Below, in pieces: positions 48,625 to 59,070 of a stretch of 64,000 nt of DNA. A program made the translations under genes and the position numbers. This DNA is from [Clostridium] symbiosum (GTDB taxonomy: Bacteria; Bacillota; Clostridia; Lachnospirales; Lachnospiraceae), in NCBI GenBank assembly GCA_021769625.1, contig JAETSN010000001.1:1-64000 (forward strand), read 5' to 3'. Every line of letters starts with the position of its first letter. Positions within the stretch are counted from its first letter, which is position 1. The notes under the pieces were generated by a model. It did no database searches. It saw nothing but the letters and a program-made list of their open reading frames with translations, and was not told the DNA's origin.

Positions 48625-49554
48625 ATGGGTGGATTTTTTGTAGTGGTATTTTTGATTCTTTTGATCTTAGTGGTGCTTCTTCTGGCATCCTGCATTAAGA
48701 TCGTGCCTCAGGCGCATGCTTACGTGGTGGAGAGGCTCGGCGCTTATCAGGGGACCTGGTCGGTAGGCATTCATTTTAAGATGCCGATCTTCGACAGGGT
48801 GGCAAGGCGTGTTATTTTAAAGGAGCAGGTGGTGGATTTCGCCCCCCAGCCTGTTATCACAAAAGATAACGTGACAATGCGGATCGATACGGTGGTATTT
48901 TTCCAGATCACGGATCCGAAGCTGTTCACTTACGGGGTGGAAAATCCGATCATGGCGATCGAAAACCTGACGGCGACCACACTGCGTAATATCATCGGTG
49001 AACTGGAGCTGGATCAGACACTGACCTCCAGAGAGACCATCAATACCAAGATGCGCGCATCTTTAGATGAGGCGACAGATCCCTGGGGGATCAAGGTAAA
49101 CCGTGTGGAGCTGAAGAACATCATCCCGCCTGCGGAAATCCAGAATTCCATGGAACGTCAGATGAAGGCGGAGCGTGAGCGCCGTGAAGCCGTGACAAGG
49201 GCAGAAGGTGAAAAGAAAGCCAGCGTGACCGTGGCGGAAGGTAAGAAAGCGGCGGCGATCCTGGAGGCGGAGGCAGAGAAGCAGTCTGCGATCCTGCGTG
49301 CGGAAGCACAGAAAGAAAAGATGATCCGCGAGGCGGAAGGCCAGGCGGAAGCCATCATGAAGGTGCAGCAGGCGACTGCGGACGGTATCCGGATGCTCAG
49401 GGAAGCGGGCGCGGATGAGGCGGTGCTGAAGTTAAAGAGTCTGGAGGCGTTTGCGAAAGCGGCGGACGGACATGCGACGAAGATCATCATTCCGTCTGAA
49501 ATTCAGGGGATCGCGGGACTGGCAAGTTCCGTGAAGGAGATCATGGTAAAATAG
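48625..49554 (+). CDS. SPFH/Band 7 (stomatin-like) protein
   Basis: IVPQAHAYVVERLGAYQGTWSVGIHFKMP; AEAEKQSAILRAEAQKE. Confidence 0.94.
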   Translation: MGGFFVVVFLILLILVVLLLASCIKIVPQAHAYVVERLGAYQGTWSVGIHFKMPIFDRVARRVILKEQVVDFAPQPVITKDNVTMRIDTVVFFQITDPKLFTYGVENPIMAIENLTATTLRNIIGELELDQTLTSRETINTKMRASLDEATDPWGIKVNRVELKNIIPPAEIQNSMERQMKAERERREAVTRAEGEKKASVTVAEGKKAAAILEAEAEKQSAILRAEAQKEKMIREAEGQAEAIMKVQQATADGIRMLREAGADEAVLKLKSLEAFAKAADGHATKIIIPSEIQGIAGLASSVKEIMVK

Positions 49555-49571
49555 ATAGAAGGAAATGATTG

Positions 49572-49608
49572 CCCCCGCAGGATAAAATGATTACCCTGCG
49601 GGGGAATT
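49572..49608 (+). terminator. Rho-independent terminator-like hairpin
   Basis: CCCCCGCAGG...CCCTGCGGGGGAATTT. Confidence 0.65.
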
Positions 49609-49633
49609 TGCGTAGAGAAAGAAGGGAAAAGAA

Positions 49634-50626
49634 TTGAATTTAAAAGGGAGACATTTTCTAAAATTGCTGGATTACACGCCGGAGGAGATTACATATCTGC
49701 TGGATCTGGCGGCATCGTTTAAAGAGAAGAAGAAAAAAGGGGAACTGACGGAATACCTGCGCGGTAAAAATGTTGCCCTGATCTTCGAGAAGACATCCAC
49801 AAGGACAAGGTGTTCTTTTGAGGTGGCGGCGCATGATCTGGGGATGGGGACGACTTATCTTGATCCGGCAGGTTCCCAGATCGGGAAAAAAGAGAGTATT
49901 GCGGACACGGCGCGGGTGCTCGGGCGGATGTACGACGGGATCGAATACCGGGGATTTGGACAGGAGATCGTGGAGGAACTGGCGGAGTACGCGGGCGTAC
50001 CGGTATGGAACGGGCTGACCAATGAATTTCATCCGACGCAGATGCTGGCGGATCTTTTGACGATCAGGGAACATTTCGGGTATCTGAAAGGAATCAGGCT
50101 GACTTATATGGGGGACGCCCGGTATAATATGGGCAATTCCCTGATGGTTGCCTGCGCGAAGATGGGCATGCATTTTACCGCCTGCACCACAAAAGAATTT
50201 TTCCCGGCAGAGGAACTGGTGGAGGAGTGCAGGAAGCTGGCGGAAGCTGGCGGCGGCAGTGTGACGCTGGAGGAGGATGCGATGAAAGGCACGAAGGATG
50301 CGGATGTGGTCTACACCGATGTATGGGTTTCCATGGGTGAGCCGGATGAGGCGTGGAGTTCCCGGATCGAGGCGCTTTCTCCCTATCAGGTCAACCGGAA
50401 GATCATGGAGAACGCAGGGGAGAAGGCGGTGTTTATGCATTGTCTGCCGGCTTTCCATGATCTGAAAACAAAGATCGGAAAGGAAAAGGGGGAGAAATTC
50501 GGCTTTACGGAGCTGGAAGTGACCGACGAAGTGTTTGAGTCCCCTGCGTCGATCGTGTTTGACGAGGCGGAAAACCGGATGCACACGATCAAGGCTGTCA
50601 TGGCGGCAACGCTGGGGATGGAATAA
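49634..50626 (+). CDS. argF: ornithine carbamoyltransferase
   Basis: [42 protein letters not shown]. Confidence 0.96.
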   Translation: MNLKGRHFLKLLDYTPEEITYLLDLAASFKEKKKKGELTEYLRGKNVALIFEKTSTRTRCSFEVAAHDLGMGTTYLDPAGSQIGKKESIADTARVLGRMYDGIEYRGFGQEIVEELAEYAGVPVWNGLTNEFHPTQMLADLLTIREHFGYLKGIRLTYMGDARYNMGNSLMVACAKMGMHFTACTTKEFFPAEELVEECRKLAEAGGGSVTLEEDAMKGTKDADVVYTDVWVSMGEPDEAWSSRIEALSPYQVNRKIMENAGEKAVFMHCLPAFHDLKTKIGKEKGEKFGFTELEVTDEVFESPASIVFDEAENRMHTIKAVMAATLGME

Positions 50627-50639
50627 GGGAGTGGATCGG

Positions 50640-51638
50640 ATGAAGGCGGAGATGATAAGGCTTCTGCGGGAAAGTAAAGATTATATATCGGGGCAGGAAC
50701 TGTGCGACCGTTTTCAGGTTTCCCGCACAGCCGTTTGGAAGATCATAAACCAGTTAAAAGAGGAAGGCTATGTGATCGAGGCAAAGCAGAATAAGGGCTA
50801 CCGGCTGATGGAAAGCCCGGACAGCATGGAGGCGCATGAGCTGAAGAGCCGGATCCGCACAAAGTGGGCGGGGCGGGAAGTTTCCTATAAAAAGGAGACG
50901 GGTTCCACGAACATAGACTGCAAACAGCTTGCGGGGCAGGGAGCGCCCCATGGGACGCTGGCGGCGGCGGAGGCGCAGTTGAGCGGCAGAGGCAGAAGAG
51001 GGAGAAACTGGCAGTCGCCGGCGGGAACTTCCATCTATATGTCCCTTCTGTGCCGGCCGGATTTTCCGCCGGACAAGGCGCCGATGCTGACGCTTGTGAT
51101 GGGGCTTTCCGTGGCGCAGGCCGTGGGCAGATACACGGGGCTTCCCGCAAAGATCAAATGGCCAAACGATGTGGTGGTGAACGGGAAAAAGATCTGCGGC
51201 ATACTGACGGAGATGGAGATGGGCCTGGAGACAAAGGAGATACAGTATCTGGTGATCGGCGTGGGCATCAATGTCGGCAACCGGGAGTTCCCTGAAGAAC
51301 TGAGAGAGATCGCCACCAGTCTCTATCTGGAGTCGGAGGAGAAAGACCGGATGATACGCCGGGCGGTGCTGGTACAGTACGTGATGGGGGCTTTTGAGGA
51401 AAATTATGAGCTGTTTCTGAAAACGCTGGATCTGTCCCTGCTGCAGGAGAGCTACAACGGGCTTTTGGTGAACCGGGACGCGGCGGTAAAAGTGCTGGAC
51501 CCGAAAGGGGAGTACACCGGCGTGGCGAAAGGGATCGACAGGGACGGTGATCTGCTGGTGGAGACGGAGGATAGAACGGTTAAAAAAGTATATGCCGGGG
51601 AAGTTTCGGTGCGGGGATTGTACGGATATACGGAATAG
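50640..51638 (+). CDS. birA: bifunctional biotin-[acetyl-CoA-carboxylase] ligase/repressor
   Basis: N-terminal HTH SGQELCDRFQVSRTAVWKIINQL; GRGRRGRNWQSPAGTSIYMSLL; KWPNDVVVNGKKICGILTE. Confidence 0.94.
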   Translation: MKAEMIRLLRESKDYISGQELCDRFQVSRTAVWKIINQLKEEGYVIEAKQNKGYRLMESPDSMEAHELKSRIRTKWAGREVSYKKETGSTNIDCKQLAGQGAPHGTLAAAEAQLSGRGRRGRNWQSPAGTSIYMSLLCRPDFPPDKAPMLTLVMGLSVAQAVGRYTGLPAKIKWPNDVVVNGKKICGILTEMEMGLETKEIQYLVIGVGINVGNREFPEELREIATSLYLESEEKDRMIRRAVLVQYVMGAFEENYELFLKTLDLSLLQESYNGLLVNRDAAVKVLDPKGEYTGVAKGIDRDGDLLVETEDRTVKKVYAGEVSVRGLYGYTE

Positions 51639-51767
51639 GATGTATGGGGACGTCAGATATTTCCTGCGGGAGACGATGCGACACCGGGCGGATTCCGGAT
51701 GAAAGATCCGGGAGCCGGGCGGATGACACGGATCGACGGTTTTGCGGGGATAAAAGAAAGGAAAACT

Positions 51768-52142
51768 ATGGAGGAGCAAAGCGGAAGGGTCGTGCTCTGC
51801 GGCGCGAGCAGCTACGAGCAGAAATATTATTTTAATAAGGTATTTGAAAAGATACCGCAGTCCATTCAGGACGAACTGCATATCATGTGTGTGCTGTTTA
51901 CGGAGGAAGTGGGCGGCGTGATCACTTTTGTGTTTGAAGCGGACGGAAGCCTTTCCATTGAGACGGAAGCGGCGGAGGACGACTATATGTACGACGAGAT
52001 ATCCAGCGGGCTTTTGGTGAGCAAGATCCGCAACACGCGGCAGGAACTCCTGGAATCGCTGGACCTGTACTACAGGGTGTTTGTGAAGCATGAGGATATT
52101 TCGGCGCTTTTGTCGGGGGATGGGTTTGCACAAAATGAATGA
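51768..52142 (+). CDS. hypothetical protein (DUF6145-like)
   Basis: [58 protein letters not shown]. Confidence 0.7.
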   Translation: MEEQSGRVVLCGASSYEQKYYFNKVFEKIPQSIQDELHIMCVLFTEEVGGVITFVFEADGSLSIETEAAEDDYMYDEISSGLLVSKIRNTRQELLESLDLYYRVFVKHEDISALLSGDGFAQNE

Positions 52143-52174
52143 TAGCGGAATTGGAACCGGAAAGGAGAGAAGCT

Positions 52175-52948
52175 ATGATCTTGGTTGTGGATGTAGGGAA
52201 TACAAATATTACGTTTGGGGTTTATAAGGGGGAGAGGCTTTGCGCGACGTTCCGGATGATGTCGAAGACGCCCCACACTTCGGATGAATACGGCGTGCAG
52301 ATCGTGGATCTGCTGGAGCGGAATGAGATCGGGCGGGAGCAGCTCGCCGGGGCTATCGTTGCCAGCGTTGTACCGAATGTGATGCATGCGCTGGTGGGCG
52401 CGGTGGTGAAATACGTGAAACTGACGCCGCTGATCGTGGGCCCCGGTGTGAAGACTGGTATCAGGGTGATCACGGCGAATCCCTATGAGGTGGGGAGCGA
52501 CCGGATCGTGGACGCGGTGGCGGCTTATGAAAAATACGGCGGGCCGGTGCTGGTGCTGGATTTCGGGACCGCGACGACCTACGACTATGTAACCGCCGAC
52601 GGGTGTTTTGCGGCGGGCATCACGGCGCCGGGGATCCGCACCGCCGCGAGGGCGCTCTGGCAGGAGGCGGCAAAACTGCCGGAGATCGAGATCATCAAGC
52701 CGAAGACCATTCTGGCACAGGAGACCATCAGCAGCATGCAGGCGGGGCTTGTGTACGGGCAGATCGGCCAGACGGAGTACATCGTCAGGCAGGTGAAGAA
52801 GGAGACCGGGCTGGAAAACATGAAGGTGGTTGCCACCGGCGGACTGGGGCGGATCATATCCGAGGAGACGGATGCCATTGATATTTATGACAGCACGCTG
52901 ACGCTGGACGGGCTGCGTATTATTTATCAGAAAAACAAAAAGGACTGA
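52175..52948 (+). CDS. coaX: type III pantothenate kinase
   Basis: [46 protein letters not shown]. Confidence 0.95.
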   Translation: MILVVDVGNTNITFGVYKGERLCATFRMMSKTPHTSDEYGVQIVDLLERNEIGREQLAGAIVASVVPNVMHALVGAVVKYVKLTPLIVGPGVKTGIRVITANPYEVGSDRIVDAVAAYEKYGGPVLVLDFGTATTYDYVTADGCFAAGITAPGIRTAARALWQEAAKLPEIEIIKPKTILAQETISSMQAGLVYGQIGQTEYIVRQVKKETGLENMKVVATGGLGRIISEETDAIDIYDSTLTLDGLRIIYQKNKKD

Positions 52949-52997
52949 GGAGGCGGGCATTCTCATGTGCCCGCGGCACAGAGACAGAGCGATCGAT

Positions 52998-53963
52998 ATG
53001 AGCAAACTTACAATAGGAAATGTGACACTGGAAAATAACGTGATCCTTGCGCCCATGGCAGGTGTGACAGACCTGCCTTTTCGTTTGCTGTGCAAAAAAC
53101 AGGGGACGGGGATGGTCTGTATGGAGATGATCAGCGCCAAGGCGATCTTGTACAAAAACAGAAATACGGAGGAGCTGATGCAGACCCTGCCGGGAGAGCG
53201 CCCGGTGAGCCTGCAGCTGTTCGGTTCGGATCCGAAGATCATGGGGGAGATCGCGGCGCAGATACAGGGAAGGGATTTCGATGTGCTGGATATCAATATG
53301 GGCTGTCCTGTGCCGAAGATCGTGAATAACGGGGAGGGCTCCGCCCTGATGAGAGACCCGAAACTGGCGGAGGAGATCGTCCGCCATGTGGTGCGGGCGT
53401 CAAAAAAGCCGGTGACGGTGAAGATCCGGAAAGGCTTTGACGCGGAGCATGTGAACGCGGTGGAGATGGCAAAGCGGATACAGGAGGCAGGGGCGGCGGC
53501 GGTCATCGTCCACGGCAGGACCAGAGAGCAGTTTTATGCGGGGAAGGCGGACTGGGAGATCATTGCCAAAGTGAAGGAGGCGGTGGAGATCCCGGTGGTC
53601 GGAAACGGGGATGTGGACGGGCCGGTGAGCGCGGAACGGATGCTTCAGGAAACCGGATGTGACGGCGTGATGGTGGGCCGGGCGGCGCGGGGAAACCCCT
53701 GGATCTTCCGGGAGATCACCTCTTATCTTGAGACCGGAAGGATCCCGGAGAGGCCGGGCGCAGGGGAAAAGTGCGAATGCATTCTGGAGCATGCGGCGCT
53801 GATGCTGAAGTACAAGGGGGAATATACGGCGGTCCGGGAGATGCGCAAGCATGTCTCATGGTATACGGCGGGAACGCCCCATTCGGCAAAGCTGCGGGGA
53901 AAGATCAATACGGTGGAGAGCATGGAGGAGCTGGAAGCATGTGTCCGCGAAATATTTCAGTAA
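52998..53963 (+). CDS. dusB: tRNA-dihydrouridine synthase
   Basis: LAPMAGVTDLPFRLLCKKQGTGMVCMEMISAKAI; DINMGCPVPKIV; HGRTREQFY. Confidence 0.94.
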   Translation: MSKLTIGNVTLENNVILAPMAGVTDLPFRLLCKKQGTGMVCMEMISAKAILYKNRNTEELMQTLPGERPVSLQLFGSDPKIMGEIAAQIQGRDFDVLDINMGCPVPKIVNNGEGSALMRDPKLAEEIVRHVVRASKKPVTVKIRKGFDAEHVNAVEMAKRIQEAGAAAVIVHGRTREQFYAGKADWEIIAKVKEAVEIPVVGNGDVDGPVSAERMLQETGCDGVMVGRAARGNPWIFREITSYLETGRIPERPGAGEKCECILEHAALMLKYKGEYTAVREMRKHVSWYTAGTPHSAKLRGKINTVESMEELEACVREIFQ

Positions 53964-54021
53964 AACTTTCCCGGGATCCTGCATATATTATGTTGACAAG
54001 CTTATAAACCGAGAGGCGTCT

Positions 54022-54885
54022 GTGGGATATCGGATACTTTATTTTTATAAAAGGGAGAATGCTTATTACAGGGAGAGAAGTACGGGCAGAAGGGGAAGAG
54101 GCGGACGGAACCGTCAGGCGGGCAATATTTTTTTCAGTGAAAAAGGGTTGGATGAACCGGGAGGGGAAGAGGCGGTCAAAGTGTTTTTCTGCGGTCTGCC
54201 AGAGTATTACGCAAAAGCGGCAGGATTGGGCAGGTGGAAGGGAAGCTTTCCGGTTCACTGGAATTTCGGCCAGCTCCTTCGGCTGATGCAGAACTGCTGC
54301 GAGTATGTCTCGGCAGATGCCTACTATCTGGAGGAAGGGTTTGAGAAGGAACTTGCGGAGGGTGGTCTGGGATTTACGCCCGGCAGGCAGCGGATGTGTC
54401 CGGAGCTGATCCGCAGGTTTTCCGGGCAGTTCCGGGGGATCGACAGCATTTTGTATCTGGCAGGGGGGCTTCGGGAAAGATCCGGGGAGATGCCTCTGAA
54501 GGAAGAACTTCTGCGGAAGCTTCACTACTTTTTTTATATGGGGGAGAAAACGGAGCAGTATGCCGTGTTGGAGGAGAATCTCTGGAATGAGTACGGTATG
54601 CCGCTGATGCAGGTGAGAGAGGCCGGGGAACTTGCAGCCTGCCGGATCAGGCGGCTTATGGTGCTGGATGACAGGCAGGAGGGGGAGGCGGACTGGAGGG
54701 CGCTGCCGGGGGGATGCGTCTACATGGATCTCTGGTCGGCCCCCGAACGGAAGGCGCAGATAGCCGGAAACAGAGCGAATATAAAATATATTTCGGAGTA
54801 CCAGTATCTGGCTCAAAATCTTGACACAACAGGGGAAAATGGGTATAATGTGCGCGAAGGCAATGAGCAATGCCAACGAAAGTAA
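54022..54885 (+). CDS. hypothetical protein
   Basis: Long open frame VKVFFCGLPEYYAKAAGLGRWKGSFPVHWNFGQLLRLMQNCCEYVSADAYYLEEGF; likely GTG start with GAGAGG upstream (start uncertain). Confidence 0.65.
   Translation: MGYRILYFYKRENAYYRERSTGRRGRGGRNRQAGNIFFSEKGLDEPGGEEAVKVFFCGLPEYYAKAAGLGRWKGSFPVHWNFGQLLRLMQNCCEYVSADAYYLEEGFEKELAEGGLGFTPGRQRMCPELIRRFSGQFRGIDSILYLAGGLRERSGEMPLKEELLRKLHYFFYMGEKTEQYAVLEENLWNEYGMPLMQVREAGELAACRIRRLMVLDDRQEGEADWRALPGGCVYMDLWSAPERKAQIAGNRANIKYISEYQYLAQNLDTTGENGYNVREGNEQCQRK
54821..54849 (+). promoter_or_regulatory. consensus sigma-A promoter for greA-lysS
   Basis: TTGACA-17 nt-TATAAT, inside the 3' end of the upstream ORF. Confidence 0.85.
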
Positions 54886-54980
54886 ATAAAAGGATGCGTT
54901 GTGCCCGCACATAAGCAGCGTTTTGTTTATTTTCGTTGACAGGGCGAAGCCCGCAATCCGGGGAATCGCAGATTCCCCGG
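54874..54980 (+). promoter_or_regulatory. structured 5' leader of greA
   Basis: 18-bp stem CAACGAAAGTAAATAAAA/TTTTGTTTATTTTCGTTG (two G-U wobbles) and perfect CCGGGGAATC-GCA-GATTCCCCGG. Confidence 0.7.
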
Positions 54981-55026
54981 ATCAGCACTGCGTGTAAAAT
55001 GAATAAAGAAAGGAAGATGTTGGATA

Positions 55027-55512
55027 ATGGAAGAAAAAAGACACATTCTGACTGCGGAAGGTTTAAAAAGATACGAGGATGAGTTATATTATCTGAAAAA
55101 TGAGAGATATAAAGAGATCACCCAGGCGATCAAGGAAGCAAGAGCGCAGGGAGACTTGTCCGAGAATGCCGAATATCAGGCGGCCAAAGAGGCCCAGAGA
55201 CAGGCTGATGCCCGTATCGAGGAACTGGAGAATATGCTGAGCAATGTGGAAGTTGTGGATGAGAGCGAGGATAGTTCCGTTGTCCGCATCGGCAGCACGA
55301 TTCGCATCAGGGATCTGGAATTGGACGAGGAGATGGAGTATCAGATCGTCGGCTCCAGTGAGGCGGACACCGATAAAAATATGATCTCCAACGAGTCCCC
55401 GCTGGGGTTGGCGCTGATCGGCTCGGCGGAAGGAGAGACTGTCAGCGTGCAGGCTCCCATCGGCGAGATCCGCTATCAGGTTTTGGAGATCGGGAAAAAG
55501 GGAAGGGAATAA
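55027..55512 (+). CDS. greA: transcription elongation factor GreA
   Basis: LTAEGLKRYEDELYYLKNERYKEITQAIKEARAQGDLSENAEYQAAKEAQ. Confidence 0.96.
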   Translation: MEEKRHILTAEGLKRYEDELYYLKNERYKEITQAIKEARAQGDLSENAEYQAAKEAQRQADARIEELENMLSNVEVVDESEDSSVVRIGSTIRIRDLELDEEMEYQIVGSSEADTDKNMISNESPLGLALIGSAEGETVSVQAPIGEIRYQVLEIGKKGRE

Positions 55513-55514
55513 AA

Positions 55515-57650
55515 GTGGCAGAGACACAGAATCAGAATAAAGAGAAACAGCAGGATCTAGGCCAGCTGCTGAAGATAAGAAGAGAGAAATTGTCCGCCCT
55601 GCAGGAGGCGGGAAAAGATCCTTTTCAGATCACCAGATACGATGTGACCCATCACAGCGAGGAGATCAGGGAACAGTTTGAGGCGCTGGAGAACGCCCAT
55701 GTGTCCATAGCGGGGCGTCTGATGAGCAAGCGTGTCATGGGAAAGGCCTCGTTCTGCAATGTGCAGGATCTGGAGGGGACGATGCAGTGCTATATCGCCC
55801 GGGACAGCATCGGGGAGGAATCCTACGCGGATTTCAAAAAGTACGACATCGGCGATCTTGTGGGTATCGAAGGGTTTGTCTTTAAGACAAAGACCGGCGA
55901 GATTTCCGTCCACGCGGAAAAGATGACATTGCTGTCAAAATCTCTGCAGATCCTGCCAGAGAAATGGCACGGGCTTACGAACACGGACATCAGATACCGT
56001 CAGAGATATACGGACCTGATCATGAACGAGGATGTGAGAAAGACATTTGTGGCGCGTTCGAAGATCATCAGCTCGATCCGCCGCTATCTGGATGAGAGGG
56101 GATTTCTGGAGGTGGAGACGCCTATGCTGGTGGGAAACGCCGGCGGCGCCGCGGCGAGGCCTTTTGAGACCCACTACAACGCGCTGAATGAAGATGTCAA
56201 GCTGCGTATTTCGCTGGAGTTATATTTGAAGAGGCTGATCGTAGGCGGCATGGAGCGCGTGTACGAGATCGGGCGTGTGTTCCGCAATGAGGGCCTGGAT
56301 ACGCGGCATAATCCGGAGTTTACGCTGATGGAGCTCTATCAGGCGTACACAGATTACAACGGCATGATGGATCTGACGGAGGATATGTTCCGGCATGTGG
56401 CGCAGGAAGTCTGCGGGACGACGACGATTCCCTACGGCGAGGAGATGATCGATCTCGGGAAGCCTTTCGAGCGGATCACGATGGTGGAAGCCGTAAAGAA
56501 ATATACAGGCATTGATTTTGATGAGGTGGCGGATACAAAAGCCGCGAAGAAGCTGGCGGACGAGAAGGGCGTACACTATGAGGACCGCCATACAAAGGGC
56601 GACATCCTGAACCTGTTCTTCGAGGAGTTTGTGGAAGAACATCTGATCCAGCCGACCTTTGTGATGGATCACCCGGTGGAGGTATCCCCGCTGACCAAGA
56701 GAAAACCGGACAAGCCGGACTATGTGGAGCGGTTTGAACTGTTCATTATGGCGCGTGAGATGTGCAACGCCTACTCCGAGCTGAACGATCCGATCGATCA
56801 GAGGGAGCGCTTTAAGGCGCAGGAAGCGGCACTTGCGGCAGGGGACGAGGAAGCCAACACGACGGACGAAGATTTCCTGAATGCGCTGGAGATCGGTATG
56901 CCGCCCACAGGAGGCATCGGTTACGGGATCGACAGACTGGTGATGCTGCTCACAAATCAGCCTGCCATCAGGGATGTATTGCTCTTCCCGACGATGAAAA
57001 CGCTGGATAAAAAATCTTCCGATTCTCCGAAGGGCGGGAAGAAGGAGGCCGGCGCTGCGGGAAAGAAGAGTAGTATCTCCAGAGAGCAGGCGCTGGAGCT
57101 GCTGAAGAAATACAATAAGGAACCGTTCCATATCCAGCATGCGCTGACCGTGGAAGGCGTGATGCGCTGGTACGCGAAGGAACTGGGCTATGGCGCGGAA
57201 GAAGAGTTCTGGGGCATCACCGGGCTGCTTCACGATATTGATTTTGAACTCTATCCGGAGGAACACTGTAAAAAAGCGCCTGAGCTTCTGCGCGAAGCGG
57301 GAGTGGGAGAGGATATGATCTATGCGGTCTGCGCCCACGGCTACGGGATCTGCAGCGAGGAGGAGCCGAAACTGGAGATGGAGAAAGTGCTGTTTGCATC
57401 CGATGAGCTGACGGGGCTGATCTGGTCCTGCGCGCTGATGCGTCCCTCCAGGAGCACGATGGATATGGAAGTAAAGAGCCTGAAAAAGAAATTTAAGGAC
57501 AAGAAGTTCGCAGCGGGATGCTCCAGGGAGATCATTGCCAAAGGGGCGGAGATGCTCGGCTGGGAGCTGGACGATCTTTTTGATAAGACGATTCAGGCGA
57601 TGAGAAGCTGCGAGGAGAGTGTGGCGAAGGCGATGGAGGAGAACGCTTAG
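55515..57650 (+). CDS. lysS: lysyl-tRNA synthetase with C-terminal HD domain
   Basis: Class II LysRS (MVGNAGGAAARPFETHYNAL, YEIGRVFRNEGLDTRHNPEFTLMELYQAY, PPTGGIGYGIDRLVM), then KSSDSPKGGKKEAGAAGKKSS linker and HD domain (HIQHALTVEG...GLLHDIDFE...CAHGYG...ASDELTG). GTG start. Confidence 0.95.
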   Translation: MAETQNQNKEKQQDLGQLLKIRREKLSALQEAGKDPFQITRYDVTHHSEEIREQFEALENAHVSIAGRLMSKRVMGKASFCNVQDLEGTMQCYIARDSIGEESYADFKKYDIGDLVGIEGFVFKTKTGEISVHAEKMTLLSKSLQILPEKWHGLTNTDIRYRQRYTDLIMNEDVRKTFVARSKIISSIRRYLDERGFLEVETPMLVGNAGGAAARPFETHYNALNEDVKLRISLELYLKRLIVGGMERVYEIGRVFRNEGLDTRHNPEFTLMELYQAYTDYNGMMDLTEDMFRHVAQEVCGTTTIPYGEEMIDLGKPFERITMVEAVKKYTGIDFDEVADTKAAKKLADEKGVHYEDRHTKGDILNLFFEEFVEEHLIQPTFVMDHPVEVSPLTKRKPDKPDYVERFELFIMAREMCNAYSELNDPIDQRERFKAQEAALAAGDEEANTTDEDFLNALEIGMPPTGGIGYGIDRLVMLLTNQPAIRDVLLFPTMKTLDKKSSDSPKGGKKEAGAAGKKSSISREQALELLKKYNKEPFHIQHALTVEGVMRWYAKELGYGAEEEFWGITGLLHDIDFELYPEEHCKKAPELLREAGVGEDMIYAVCAHGYGICSEEEPKLEMEKVLFASDELTGLIWSCALMRPSRSTMDMEVKSLKKKFKDKKFAAGCSREIIAKGAEMLGWELDDLFDKTIQAMRSCEESVAKAMEENA

Positions 57651-57871
57651 AGGAGCATTCGCCGGGTGCTCTGCGAGATAAAAAATTGATAGGCTGTATG
57701 ATAAGAGGGGGCTGTCGGGAAACGGGCGGTCCCCTTGCTTGCATTTTCTGAATAGCTAAAAAAATCACCGATATCCTTTGACTGATTATACCGGACAAGT
57801 ATTATAAAGATCATAATCTGGAGGAACCGGAAGAGTGCAGGCGGAAAATACTGATCTGGAGGACAAACAAT

Positions 57872-58603
57872 ATGGGAAACGAATCAGGCGAATGGATCAT
57901 GCACGGCGTGGACTGGGATGATCCGGAGTGCATACATATAGTTGACGAAGCAATGGAATATATCAATGAGACGGGTTTTCTCCCGCTGTTCAGGAATGAG
58001 ATCCTGGGATTTTCGCTGGAAGAGCACACGGTGCCCGGGTATTGGTGGTGTGACGATGTGGAGAGAGATCCGTGGATGTGGAGAGCGGTCATTGCAGGGC
58101 GCAGGGATATCATTTACGGCAAATTTTTCAACAGGAAGGCCGGATTTATCTCAAGGAAGTGGCTGCCGGTGTTTGCCAATTATCGCAGGGACGGCTACGA
58201 TTTTGATGCGCTTTACGAGGACGGCAGGGCGCCCCACAAACATAAGAAGATCATGGATCATTTTATCGAAGAAAAGATGGATTCCGAGATCTATTCAAAC
58301 GAACTGAAACAGCTTGCCGGTTTTGGAAAAGACGGCGAAAAGGGATTTGACGGTGCGGTTACAAATCTGATGATGCAGATGTATCTGTGTAACTGTGATT
58401 TCAGAAAACGCAGGAATAAGAAGGAAAAAGAATACGGCTGGGATGTTGCCGTCTATTCTTCCGTCGAGCATCTTCATGGGTATGATCATGTGACTTCCTG
58501 CTATAAAGAGGATCCGAAGGATTCCTGGCGGAAGATCGCAGATTACATGCATGAAGTGTATCCGACCGCCACAGATAAACAGATCGGGAAAGTATTGGGA
58601 TAG
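57872..58603 (+). CDS. hypothetical protein (possibly AlkZ-related)
   Basis: HGVDWDDPECIHIVDEAMEYINETGFLPLFRNEILGFSLEEHTVPGYWWCDDVERDPWMWRAVIAGRRDIIYGKFFNRKAGFIS; family name from memory. Confidence 0.7.
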   Translation: MGNESGEWIMHGVDWDDPECIHIVDEAMEYINETGFLPLFRNEILGFSLEEHTVPGYWWCDDVERDPWMWRAVIAGRRDIIYGKFFNRKAGFISRKWLPVFANYRRDGYDFDALYEDGRAPHKHKKIMDHFIEEKMDSEIYSNELKQLAGFGKDGEKGFDGAVTNLMMQMYLCNCDFRKRRNKKEKEYGWDVAVYSSVEHLHGYDHVTSCYKEDPKDSWRKIADYMHEVYPTATDKQIGKVLG

Positions 58604-58620
58604 GAGAGAGGAGGCCGATC

Positions 58621-59028
58621 ATGACATACGACTATAATAAAGAACGGCAGGAGGCGATCGACGCCGGCAACAGGGCACTCCAGAGCCTGTACGCCGCGCA
58701 GAGTGACTTAAACAGTGCGAAAAACTGGGGAATCGTGGATCTGTTCGGCGGCGGAATGATAACAGGCCTGATCAAGCATTCCAAGATGAACAATGCGCAG
58801 AGCCACATGGAGCAGGCGAAGTATGACCTGCAGAGATTCAGCAAGGAACTCGGGGACGTAGCAGCTTATATCAGCCTGGACTTTAATACGGGAGATTTTC
58901 TGAGCTTTGCGGACTATTTTTTTGACGGCCTGGTGGCGGACTGGCTGGTGCAGGACCGGATCAACAGCGCCAGAGCGCAGGTGGACGAGGCGATCCGCAG
59001 AGTGCAGAATGTTTTGGGCAGGCTGTGA
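58621..59028 (+). CDS. hypothetical helical protein
   Basis: NRALQSLYAAQSDLNSAKNWGIVDLFGGGMITGLIKHSKMNNAQSHMEQAKYDLQRFSKEL; tight spacing with neighbours. Confidence 0.72.
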   Translation: MTYDYNKERQEAIDAGNRALQSLYAAQSDLNSAKNWGIVDLFGGGMITGLIKHSKMNNAQSHMEQAKYDLQRFSKELGDVAAYISLDFNTGDFLSFADYFFDGLVADWLVQDRINSARAQVDEAIRRVQNVLGRL

Positions 59029-59070
59029 GCAAAATCTGCATTATGAAAACAGGCGGGAGGACTTGAAAAT

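Noticed and set aside
53851-54021. Longer N-terminus for the 54022-54885 gene
   Set aside because: Would overlap the dus coding sequence in another frame; a GTG with GAGAGG upstream is a better start.
54856-55026. Possible T-box or lysine riboswitch ahead of greA-lysS
   Set aside because: No T-box specifier/antiterminator motif and no lysine riboswitch consensus seen; only generic strong hairpins.
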